In this document: one piece after another, positions 6,133-12,302 of the stretch
Position numbering within the stretch: position 1 is the first letter of the stretch
Layout: each line of letters begins with the position of its first letter
From: an uncultured Oscillospiraceae bacterium
Lineage (GTDB): Bacteria; Bacillota; Clostridia; Oscillospirales; Oscillospiraceae
DNA: 12,302 nucleotides
Assembly (NCBI GenBank): GCA_947627085.1
Contig: CANQUO010000049.1
Location: forward strand, 1 to 12,302
Direction of reading: 5' to 3'
Position numbers and translations under genes: made by a program
The notes under the pieces: model-generated
The model's input: only the letters and a program-made list of their open reading frames with translations
Database searches by the model: none
Told to the model about the DNA's origin: nothing

Positions 6133-8805
6133 ATGAAAAAAACGGTAATAAACAAGCTGCTGTGCGCCGCGCTGTGCGTGGCCATGGTAGCGGCCATGGT
6201 GACCGTGCCGGCTTTCGCCGCCGAGGGCAAGGCCGGGCCGCACGAGCACCAGTGGGTGGAGAAGTCCACCTATCAGGGGTACAACTGTCAGCTGGGTAAC
6301 TGCTGGATGTACTATGAGGAGTGCAGTATCTGCGGAGCGCAAAAGCAGATAGCCTTCCGTGATTACGACGGTAAGGTGGGTCAGCATCAATTTACTGAGA
6401 CCACCATCACCACAGACTGCCCCAACAACCCCAAAATTGAAAAGGTCTGCTCTATCTGCCACCAGATCGAGGTGACAAAGCAGGGCGGACACAACTGGGT
6501 GACCGTTGGCGCCGAGAAGTCCGGCAAGTATTGCACCGACTCCTCTACTCAGGCCTACAAATGCGCCGACTGCGGAGCCACAAAGGAGGAGAAAACCGGA
6601 AGCCGGGGTTCCCACACCTTCGAGACCGTGGAGACAAAGGCCGATTGCATCAACGCCGGGCTGAGGTTCTACAGGTGCACGACCTGCGGCTTTGAGACGA
6701 ACCACCAGATAATTGAGAATCCCCATGGCCACAAGTGGACAAACAGCGAGGGCGGCCACACCGTGGGAAGAGAGTGCTCCGTTTGTGGAATCAAGAGCGC
6801 CGCCACCGAGCACACCTGGTCCGGCTGGAAGTCCACCGAGGACAATCACTGGCGCGAGTGCACCCAGTGCGGCACGAAGGACAGCCTCGGCGCCCACAGC
6901 TTCAACAGCAGCGGCAAGTGCACCGTCTGCGGCTTCAGTAAGCCCGTCTGCGCTCATGAGTGGGTTATCGCCGGAACGTTCGGCGCTCTCAATCACAAAG
7001 AGAAGTGCAACCGTTGCGGCGAGACAAGGAGCGTCGCATGCACAGCAAGCGGCACACGTACATACTGCACCGACGATCAATACTGCGCCTGCGGCAACAA
7101 GGTCCGCGACGGACAGGCGAGACACAACTTCGGCACCTGGATATGCCACGACGATTCCCACGAGCACCACTGCCTGAACATCGGCTGTCAGTACGTTGAG
7201 GGCGGGGCCCACAAATATCAGACAGTGGCCGGCGTCGTCAAGTGCATGGAATGTAAATTCATAGACAAGAGCGCCTCCGTGGCCCACACCCACAACTTCG
7301 GCGCGTGGACCGCGGGCACTAACAGCTGTGTGGCCAGATGCACCGATCCCACCTGCTCCGCTCTTGAGGCCCAGGCCCACTCCCTTGGCAAGGCCGACTG
7401 CACCGGTCACGCCACCTGCACAAGGTGCGGCGCGGTAGTCTCCGCTCCGGCCAGCTCCAACCACGTGGGCGCCACCGAGATACGCAACGCCGTGGCCGCC
7501 ACAAAGGATAAGGCCGGCTATACCGGCGACACCTACTGCCTGGCCTGCAACCAGGTGGTGACAAAGGGCGCGGCCATCCCGGCCCTGACCTCCGGCCATA
7601 CCCACAGCTTCACCAAGCTCATGAAGGACGCCAGCGGCCACTGGTATCAGTGCGAGTGCGGCGAGAAGAGCGGCTTCGCCGCCCACAGCGGCGGCAGCGC
7701 AACCTGCTCCACTCAGGCATCCTGCTCCGTCTGCGGCGAGAGGTACGGGGCGCTCAAAGCCTCCAGCCACGTCGGCGGCACCAGGATAGAGGGCGCCAAG
7801 GCCGCTGAGGTGGGAGTCGCGGGCTACACCGGCGACGTCCACTGCCTGGGTTGCGGTGTGCTTATCTCCAAGGGCAAGACCATCGAGCCCCTTAAGGAGA
7901 GCCACAATCACACTTATTCGCTCAAGTCCGACTCCACCGCCCACTGGCAGGAGTGCGCCTGCGGCGACAAGAAGGATGTCACCGAGCACGATTTCGCGAA
8001 CGGCGCCTGCAAGGTCTGCGGAGCCAAGGAGGAGAAGGTGGAGGCCCATGTCCACGCCTTCAGCGCCGGGTGGTCCTCCAACGGCACCAGCCACTGGCAC
8101 CAGTGCGCGACCTGCGGCAGTGTTGCCGACATGGAAGAGCACACCTTCGTTAACGACATCTGCGCCCACTGCAAGATGAGCTACACCCGCTATGAGGGTC
8201 TGGCACATGTGGAGCAGGACAAGAAGGCCGCCGAGGCTAAGCTGGCCGGCGATGAGAACGTCGCCACCATATTCCCCGACGTGGCGAAGGATGAGTGGTA
8301 TACGGTACACGTCCAGCGCGTCTTTGACTACGGCCTCATGAACGGCGTGGGCTCCGACTTCGGGACCAAGAACACCACCAGCCGTATCCAGGTCATGACC
8401 ATAATCGCCCGTATCAACGGCGTTCAGGACGCCGACAGCTCCGACTGGAACGAGGTCCAGAAGGCCGCCGAGGAGTGGGCCGTGGGCAACGGCATCGCCG
8501 AGGAGGGCTCCAGGAGCGACGCCATCACCCGCAGTGAGCTGGTGCTGATGCTCTGGCGCAACGCCGGAAAGGTGAAGAGCGACGCGGACCTGAGCAGGTT
8601 TGCCGATGTGGATGAGCTCACCGGCGAGACCGCCGAGGCCATGAAGTGGGCCGTCAGCGTGGGCGTCATCGAGGGAAGCGGCAACAGCGACGGAAGGCTC
8701 CTGGCCTGCCCCAACGACAAAGCCTCCCGCGCCCAGATAGCGAAGATTTTGACCACCTACATCGACGCCACCGCCGGTGATATCATCGACGTGTCCACCC
8801 TGTAA
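6133..8805 (+). CDS. Secreted SLH-anchored surface protein with multiple CxxC/His knuckle repeats
   Basis: This 890-residue secreted protein is probably held on the cell wall. Seen: a Sec signal peptide with likely cleavage after AFA at residue 29; a region of about 650 residues with 16 CxxC and 3 CxC knuckles, mostly followed by Gly; and three SLH-type domains at about 712-768, 770-820 and 825-880 (cores TSRIQ, TRSEL, SRAQI). SLH domains bind pyruvylated wall polymer. Repeats are evident: a 48-residue unit at 444-491 and 546-593 (shared GYTGD..CL.C), within a longer 102-residue duplication, and about four copies of a unit with HW..C..CG or HW..C.CG followed by H and a second C..C pair, starting at 227, 491, 593 and 641. 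ATG 6133 follows GGGAGGA at 6120-6126. Its strong promoter and flanking terminators make it a one-gene unit. Metal binding is inferred from the paired Cys and His; the ligand or target is unknown. Confidence 0.9.
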   Translation: MKKTVINKLLCAALCVAMVAAMVTVPAFAAEGKAGPHEHQWVEKSTYQGYNCQLGNCWMYYEECSICGAQKQIAFRDYDGKVGQHQFTETTITTDCPNNPKIEKVCSICHQIEVTKQGGHNWVTVGAEKSGKYCTDSSTQAYKCADCGATKEEKTGSRGSHTFETVETKADCINAGLRFYRCTTCGFETNHQIIENPHGHKWTNSEGGHTVGRECSVCGIKSAATEHTWSGWKSTEDNHWRECTQCGTKDSLGAHSFNSSGKCTVCGFSKPVCAHEWVIAGTFGALNHKEKCNRCGETRSVACTASGTRTYCTDDQYCACGNKVRDGQARHNFGTWICHDDSHEHHCLNIGCQYVEGGAHKYQTVAGVVKCMECKFIDKSASVAHTHNFGAWTAGTNSCVARCTDPTCSALEAQAHSLGKADCTGHATCTRCGAVVSAPASSNHVGATEIRNAVAATKDKAGYTGDTYCLACNQVVTKGAAIPALTSGHTHSFTKLMKDASGHWYQCECGEKSGFAAHSGGSATCSTQASCSVCGERYGALKASSHVGGTRIEGAKAAEVGVAGYTGDVHCLGCGVLISKGKTIEPLKESHNHTYSLKSDSTAHWQECACGDKKDVTEHDFANGACKVCGAKEEKVEAHVHAFSAGWSSNGTSHWHQCATCGSVADMEEHTFVNDICAHCKMSYTRYEGLAHVEQDKKAAEAKLAGDENVATIFPDVAKDEWYTVHVQRVFDYGLMNGVGSDFGTKNTTSRIQVMTIIARINGVQDADSSDWNEVQKAAEEWAVGNGIAEEGSRSDAITRSELVLMLWRNAGKVKSDADLSRFADVDELTGETAEAMKWAVSVGVIEGSGNSDGRLLACPNDKASRAQIAKILTTYIDATAGDIIDVSTL

Positions 8806-8829
8806 AAAATCCGGACAAGGCGCGAGCGT

Positions 8830-8849
8830 GTATCCCCGGAGGGGGATAC
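8830..8849 (+). other. Perfect 8-bp hairpin after the surface-protein gene
   Basis: GTATCCCC pairs with GGGGATAC around a GGAG loop, 25 bases after the stop codon. No U-tract follows, so it is more likely a 3'-end stabiliser or RNase barrier than a terminator. Confidence 0.5.
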
Positions 8850-8882
8850 GGATAAACCCCGATAAGCTAAATCAAATAAATA

Positions 8883-8916
8883 TGGCCGCGGCGAAACGGA
8901 AGCTTCGCCGCGGCCT
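8883..8916 (+). repeat. Terminator hairpin, upstream copy, without U-tract (34-bp direct repeat, left)
   Basis: A 12-bp perfect stem (GGCCGCGGCGAA with TTCGCCGCGGCC, 8-base loop) spans 8884-8915. The 34 bases 8883-8916 recur exactly at 9121-9154. Here only one T follows the stem before element E2 begins, so this copy has lost the U-tract of an intrinsic terminator. Confidence 0.85.
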
Positions 8917-9120
8917 CAGCCTGTCGAAAAAGGCCATTGGCCTTTTCCGACAAAGGGGAACGTGCGGGAAACAGCGCGGGAATTTTGCGAAATTCACGCG
9001 CAATTTCCCTGCTGTCGTCCTGCGCGCGCCCCAAGGGGGCACACTTGGACGACAAAAGGGATTTTTTCCGACGTACATGCCGCCGGAAAAAATATTGAAT
9101 TTGAGTTTTTTGACAAACTG
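8917..9120. repeat. Dispersed hairpin-rich element, copy E2 (204 bp, MITE-like)
   Basis: It is bounded exactly by CAGCCTGTCGAAAAA on the left and the complement of CAGTTTGTCAAAAAA on the right (12 of 15 bases match as terminal inverted repeats). The outer parts match E1: the first hairpin (GTCGAAAAAGGCC with GGCCTTTTCCGAC) and a second stem at 9062-9073 with 9081-9092. In this second stem one pair is C-G where E1 has G-C. About 102 extra bases (roughly 8959-9060) lie between GACAAAGGGG and GACAAAAGGG and hold further inverted repeats, including GTCGTCC with GGACGAC. It is flanked by the 34-bp terminator duplication. There is no credible coding. It lies inside the terminator region of the surface-protein gene. 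Confidence 0.8.
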
Positions 9121-9159
9121 TGGCCGCGGCGAAACGGAAGCTTCGCCGCGGCCTTTTTT
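9121..9159 (+). terminator. Intrinsic terminator of the surface-protein unit (34-bp direct repeat, right)
   Basis: The same 12-bp GC-rich stem as at 8884-8915 is here (9122-9153), followed by six T at 9154-9159. This is the complete, functional-looking copy. It sits about 315 bases after the stop codon because E2 and the upstream copy lie between. Confidence 0.88.
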
Positions 9160-9351
9160 GCCGCCGCCTGTGAAGGGGGCGTGTTTTTTTGCGTGTCCTT
9201 TATAGTTTATCAAACGGGAGGGCGGGGAAGTGACGCAAACGGGGCTGAAACGGACTGGAAACCATCCATGAGGACCGCGCAAAGTAGTATAATTTGAGGT
9301 AGTATAAAGAATAGGGTGGGAGTGTATCCACTGTTTTTACGGGAGGCCGAC
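9160..9351 (+). promoter_or_regulatory. Intergenic region with a possible promoter for the GNAT/DUF4157 genes
   Basis: A perfect TATAAT lies at 9288-9293, and a second TATAAA at 9303-9308. Neither has a good -35 box at the right distance (TCCATG for the first), so the promoter is weak or needs an activator. Nothing else is supported in these 190 bases. Confidence 0.35.
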
Positions 9352-10263
9352 ATGGAGATATCACTGAGATACATTGACCGCCGGGAGCTGCCCGGATTTC
9401 GCCAATACCTCCTTCCCGCCACGGCGCTGGCCATTGAGCGGGAGGACGAGGACGTTCTGGCCCTGGGGGCCGTGTCAGGGAGACATTCCGTGGGCGCGGC
9501 GGCGGTGGCGCCGGACGGACTCAATGGCGCTGTGCTGACGGACCTCTTTGTGGACGGGTCCGTCCGCCGGCAGGGTGTGGGCGGGGCGCTGATTGCGGAG
9601 CTTGCGGACATATTGGCCGAGGCGGGCATCGAGACGCTTTCGGCGGACTATACCCTTAAGGGGGAGGAGCTTCAGGCGATGGACGCTCTCATGAGGTCCG
9701 CCGGGTTTACGGCTCCGGCCTTAAGGTCAAGGACCTTTATGGCCCACTCCCGGGATTATAAGGACCACCGTATCCTGGGCGCGGCCTTTACGCCGGAGTG
9801 GAGGACGCCCCGGGGAGTTTGCGCCTTCTCGGAGCTATCCGAGGAACAGCTTGCGGAGCTTGCGTCGGCTGAGGATATACCGGATATGCTGTCCTGGCGG
9901 CTGCTTCGCGACCGGGCGGAGCCCGAGCTGTCGGTGGCCCTGGTCCAGGACGGGCGCGTGACGGCGTATCTGCTGGCCGAGGAGAGCCAGGACGGGGGAT
10001 TTGTGCTTATGAGCGCGGTGAGCCGCGAGAGCGCGCCGGCCACGGCCTTTACATCACTTTTGACGGAGCTGATGAGCCGCTGTTTTTATTGGCGGGGCGG
10101 GGATTTCCCCTTTTACTTCTCAGCCATCAACGAGCACACCGAGCGGTTGGCCCGGGGAATCATGCGGGACAGGTGCGTGGAGTACGAGGAGCACGTATGC
10201 CTGGCGCGGCTCACGGCCCCGGAGAGGGATGGAGAGGCGCCGGAGGACGGCCAGGACGAGTGA
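9352..10263 (+). CDS. GNAT-family acetyltransferase, probably with two GNAT-like domains
   Basis: GNAT enzymes move an acetyl group from acetyl-CoA to an amine. Seen: in the N-terminal half the acetyl-CoA loop RRQGVGG at residues 72-78, preceded by the strand LTDLFVD and followed by the helix ALIAELADILAEAG, which is the normal motif A. The second half (about 145-290) has a GNAT-like strand pair (SVALVQDGRVTAYLLAEES, from 194) but no matching loop, so it looks like a degenerate second domain. Length is 303 residues, about twice a single GNAT domain. ATG 9352 is chosen for GGGAGG at 9341-9346; the earlier GTG 9316 lacks a ribosome site. The acidic tail ends 75 bases before the DUF4157 gene, with no terminator between, so co-transcription is likely. 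The substrate is unknown. Confidence 0.8.
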   Translation: MEISLRYIDRRELPGFRQYLLPATALAIEREDEDVLALGAVSGRHSVGAAAVAPDGLNGAVLTDLFVDGSVRRQGVGGALIAELADILAEAGIETLSADYTLKGEELQAMDALMRSAGFTAPALRSRTFMAHSRDYKDHRILGAAFTPEWRTPRGVCAFSELSEEQLAELASAEDIPDMLSWRLLRDRAEPELSVALVQDGRVTAYLLAEESQDGGFVLMSAVSRESAPATAFTSLLTELMSRCFYWRGGDFPFYFSAINEHTERLARGIMRDRCVEYEEHVCLARLTAPERDGEAPEDGQDE

Positions 10264-10338
10264 GCTTACGCGCTACCGGGACGGACGGCGATGGCGCGGG
10301 GACCGGGGCGGACGTGCGCGTCCGCAAGGAGAACGGCA

Positions 10339-12084
10339 ATGTCGCAGATCTACATGATGAATAAAATCGACCGGGCGGCAGTTCCACGCCGGCATGAGGC
10401 GGCAAAGGGCCCGTCCGTGGCGGAGCTTGCCCGGGGAGCCGTTCCCACGGCGCGCGAGATGGGCTCGCGTGTGGACCTGCCCGGGGAGATAAGGGAGAAG
10501 ATGGAGGCGTCCTTCGGGGCGGATTTCTCCAACGTGAAATTATACGAATCCGAGACCGTGGCCCAAGCGGGGGCCAACGCGGTGGCTCAGGGGAGCAATA
10601 TTGCCTTCGCGCCGGGCAAGCTGGATTTTGCCAGCACGGCGGGTCAGGCGCTTTTGGGGCATGAGCTTTCTCACGTTGTAAGCCAGGCCAGAGGTGAGAG
10701 CGCGGGGAGCGGTTTTTTGAACGACCCGCGTCTGGAGGCCCAGGCGGACAGGCAGGGGATGATGGTCGCGAGAGGCGAGAGCGTCTACTCAGGGCCGGTG
10801 AGCCCCATCGGCGAAAGCTCCGCAGTGACGGCCTCGGGGCCGATGCAGGCCAAGAAGTACGAGGACAAGGCCGGCATCCAGATGGAGCGCCAGGGCATGG
10901 AGGGCGAGGCTGGAGACCTGGGATTTTCCGAAAGGCGGAAGCTGGCCCGCGCCTACGACGCGGAGGAGAAGCGGCGCGAGGCGATAAACGCGCCGAGCTC
11001 CACAAGGACACATGGGACCATGCCGGAGGCGCCGGTCATCACTAAGGACAGCACTCGTGACGAAATAACCGAAGCTAATAACATAGAAACAGCGAAAAGG
11101 GCCGGGAACGTCAACACGGCGAAACGCATTATAATGATGGGCGCCGGGAACAACTCAAAAATCACGGAGTCACAAAAGGACTTTGTGGATTGGTACAATA
11201 AGGAATTCAGAGGCGAAAATAACCGGACTTACAGGAACAACCGGATACTCACAACGGGCGACGGACACGTCATAAGCGGGCTTTCCCTGGACCGCGGTTA
11301 CCGAAAGCTGTTTGACCTCGCCACCGAAAGAGGCATGAAGGATGACGAGATAAAGAAGATGATGCAGGACCTGATGGTGAAAAAGAGATATGACGCCGCA
11401 AACCCCGATTCCGAGGACCCGGAGGAGCGGGCAAGGGCCGAGGAGGAGAGCGGGAGAACGAACGAGGCCCTGATGAAGATGAAGAGCCTGTATTACGGGG
11501 AGCTTAAAAAGGTGAGGGACAAATACGGCGTCATGATGACACAATTGCACCCGGAGGACGCCTTCAACCAGGCGGGAGATTTCTGGAAGGACACGCACAT
11601 AATGCAGGATTGTATGCAGCTGCTCACCGACGCGCCGGAGCTTTTCGCCACGGGGAACAAGGAGGACGAGGAATTCAACAATCTGACCCAGTATTATATC
11701 TCCGTGCAGAACATGCTGCAGAATTACAGCGATATGGCGGACGAGCAGAAGAAAGTTGAAAAAACGAAGAAGGATAACTTTTACGCCCCGTATTTCAGGC
11801 ATTTTTACGGCACCGCAAAGCTGCAGGAGAGGAACGTCCTCGCCAACGACGCGAGTAGCCTGCCGCAGATGCGCGAAAAGGAAATGAGAGCGTACCGCCG
11901 CAAGGCGATGAAAAAGAAGAACAGCGGCCTGGGATTTGACGACTTTTTCAAGAACGAGGACGAAGGTCAGGATGCCGCCGCGTTTATGGCCGCGGATACG
12001 ATGCCATGGACCGAGACTGAGGAATTTGAATCTCTGGAACACCTGCGGCAAAGAAAGCAGGAGAGGATACGACCGAGGGGATGA
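10339..12084 (+). CDS. DUF4157 (eCIS core domain) protein with an unrecognised C-terminal region
   Basis: This 581-residue protein has the DUF4157 domain at about 45-117: LPGEIREKMEASFGADFSNV, then the zincin motif HELSH at 108-112 and, further on, LEAQAD at 132-137 with Glu133 and Asp137 as possible extra metal ligands. In other bacteria this domain is common on proteins encoded beside extracellular contractile injection systems and is thought to mark cargo or processing proteases. No signal peptide is visible, as expected for such cargo. Residues from about 170 are highly charged and helical, with no motif I recognise. GC drops from 68-70% in 60-base blocks at 10441 and 10561 to 40-43% at 11041, 11161 and 11761. 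ATG 10339 has AAGGAG at 10326-10331, 7 bases away. It follows the GNAT gene and precedes a paralogue by 3 bases. Domain sure, function not. Confidence 0.85.
   Translation: MSQIYMMNKIDRAAVPRRHEAAKGPSVAELARGAVPTAREMGSRVDLPGEIREKMEASFGADFSNVKLYESETVAQAGANAVAQGSNIAFAPGKLDFASTAGQALLGHELSHVVSQARGESAGSGFLNDPRLEAQADRQGMMVARGESVYSGPVSPIGESSAVTASGPMQAKKYEDKAGIQMERQGMEGEAGDLGFSERRKLARAYDAEEKRREAINAPSSTRTHGTMPEAPVITKDSTRDEITEANNIETAKRAGNVNTAKRIIMMGAGNNSKITESQKDFVDWYNKEFRGENNRTYRNNRILTTGDGHVISGLSLDRGYRKLFDLATERGMKDDEIKKMMQDLMVKKRYDAANPDSEDPEERARAEEESGRTNEALMKMKSLYYGELKKVRDKYGVMMTQLHPEDAFNQAGDFWKDTHIMQDCMQLLTDAPELFATGNKEDEEFNNLTQYYISVQNMLQNYSDMADEQKKVEKTKKDNFYAPYFRHFYGTAKLQERNVLANDASSLPQMREKEMRAYRRKAMKKKNSGLGFDDFFKNEDEGQDAAAFMAADTMPWTETEEFESLEHLRQRKQERIRPRG
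10471..10547 (+). repeat. 77-bp perfect direct repeat, first copy (in DUF4157 domain)
   Basis: These bases are identical to 12226-12302, including all third codon positions. They encode the start of the DUF4157 domain. The second copy runs to the window edge, so the real repeat is probably longer. Just upstream the similarity falls to partial. A recent duplication or gene conversion is inferred. Confidence 0.9.
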
Positions 12085-12087
12085 CGT

Positions 12088-12302
12088 ATGCTTCAGACGA
12101 GGATTCGACGCCAGACGGCGGAGGTAAATAAGGCGATACCCGCCGTGAGTGTGCCCGCGCGTGAGACGGCGACCGCGGCGCTCACCGCCGGAGCCGCGCC
12201 CACGGCGCCACAGATGGGGCGTCAGGTGGACCTGCCCGGGGAGATAAGGGAGAAGATGGAGGCGTCCTTCGGGGCGGATTTCTCCAACGTGAAATTATAC
12301 GA
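12088..12302 (+). CDS. Second DUF4157 protein, tandem paralogue (3' partial)
   Basis: The frame is open from ATG 12088 to the window end (71 codons and 2 bases). GAGGGG at 12075-12080, within the end of the preceding gene, is 7 bases upstream, so the two genes are closely coupled. The first 30 or so residues (MLQTRIRRQTAEVNKAIPAV and on) differ from the first paralogue. From APTAPQMG the two converge, and from Val47 to the edge (VDLPGEIREK through SNVKLY) they are identical in protein and in DNA (77 bases, 12226-12302 against 10471-10547). The zincin motif and C-terminal region are beyond the window, so whether it is a full paralogue with a different tail cannot be said. Confidence 0.85.
   Translation, partial: MLQTRIRRQTAEVNKAIPAVSVPARETATAALTAGAAPTAPQMGRQVDLPGEIREKMEASFGADFSNVKLY
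12226..12302 (+). repeat. 77-bp perfect direct repeat, second copy (cut by window end)
   Basis: It matches 10471-10547 without a mismatch and is still identical at the last base of the window. It lies in the same reading frame position of the tandem DUF4157 gene. Confidence 0.9.

Noticed and set aside
6220..8200. CRISPR-like spaced repeats in the surface-protein region
   Set aside because: The periodicity is at protein level (CxxC and His motifs), and the DNA between units is coding and not a set of identical short repeats with spacers.
6064..8310. Long open frame of 748 codons on the minus strand opposite the surface-protein gene
   Set aside because: The repeated GC-rich codon pattern of the + strand gene leaves few stops on the other strand. 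The + frame has a promoter, ribosome site, signal peptide and known domains; the minus frame has none.
9230..9271. A 13-codon GTG-started leader peptide upstream of the GNAT gene
   Set aside because: It has a purine-rich site upstream but lies before the only plausible promoter and shows no attenuator structure after it.
8872..9282. Minus-strand frame across E2 reading CRKRPMAFFDRL, a possible small protein
   Set aside because: It runs through inverted repeats and two terminator hairpins, and the same phrase appears in E1 because of the repeat, not because of coding. It is best taken as a repeat artefact.

Overview
The window looks like a chromosomal segment of a GC-rich, anaerobic, low-oxygen-adapted Firmicute of the class Clostridia, probably an Oscillospiraceae-like gut bacterium. 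This is inferred from Gram-positive Shine-Dalgarno sites, sigma-A type promoters, the FtsK/SpoIIIE translocase, an SLH-anchored surface protein, and dispersed repeats whose minus-strand translation reads CRKRPMAF(F/S)DRL, which I recall as common in such genomes. No taxonomic marker gene is present, so the assignment is tentative.

Layout, all genes on the + strand. Positions 1-5873 form an envelope and cell-division block: the 3' end of a class B-like penicillin-binding protein; plsY (first acyl transfer of phospholipid synthesis); uppP (recycling of the undecaprenyl carrier of peptidoglycan); a 944-residue FtsK/SpoIIIE DNA translocase; and a small multi-pass membrane protein translationally coupled to ftsK. 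The block closes with a strong intrinsic terminator at 5929-5966. Positions 6021-9159 form an isolated surface-protein unit: a near-consensus promoter, a structured 5' leader, an 890-residue secreted protein with 16 CxxC and 3 CxC knuckles in His/Cys repeats plus C-terminal SLH anchor domains, and a terminator. Positions 9288-12302 form an accessory unit: a GNAT-family protein, then two tandem genes with the DUF4157 (eCIS core) domain. The second is cut by the window end and is identical to the first over the last 77 bases seen.

Two copies of a small hairpin-rich element (E1, about 102 bp at 629-730; E2, 204 bp at 8917-9120) share imperfect terminal inverted repeats. One hairpin has a compensatory base-pair change between copies. 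E2 is flanked by a perfect 34-bp direct repeat that is a complete terminator hairpin, so the surface-protein terminator exists in two copies, only the distal one with a U-tract. E1 begins at the stop codon of the penicillin-binding protein.

The most interesting parts are the tandem DUF4157 genes (conserved N-terminus, AT-richer unrecognised C-terminus, a polymorphic cargo-like design linked in other genomes to extracellular contractile injection systems), the cysteine-knuckle surface protein, and the repeat element with its duplicated terminator. No injection-system structural gene, CRISPR array, tRNA, rRNA or transposase gene is visible.
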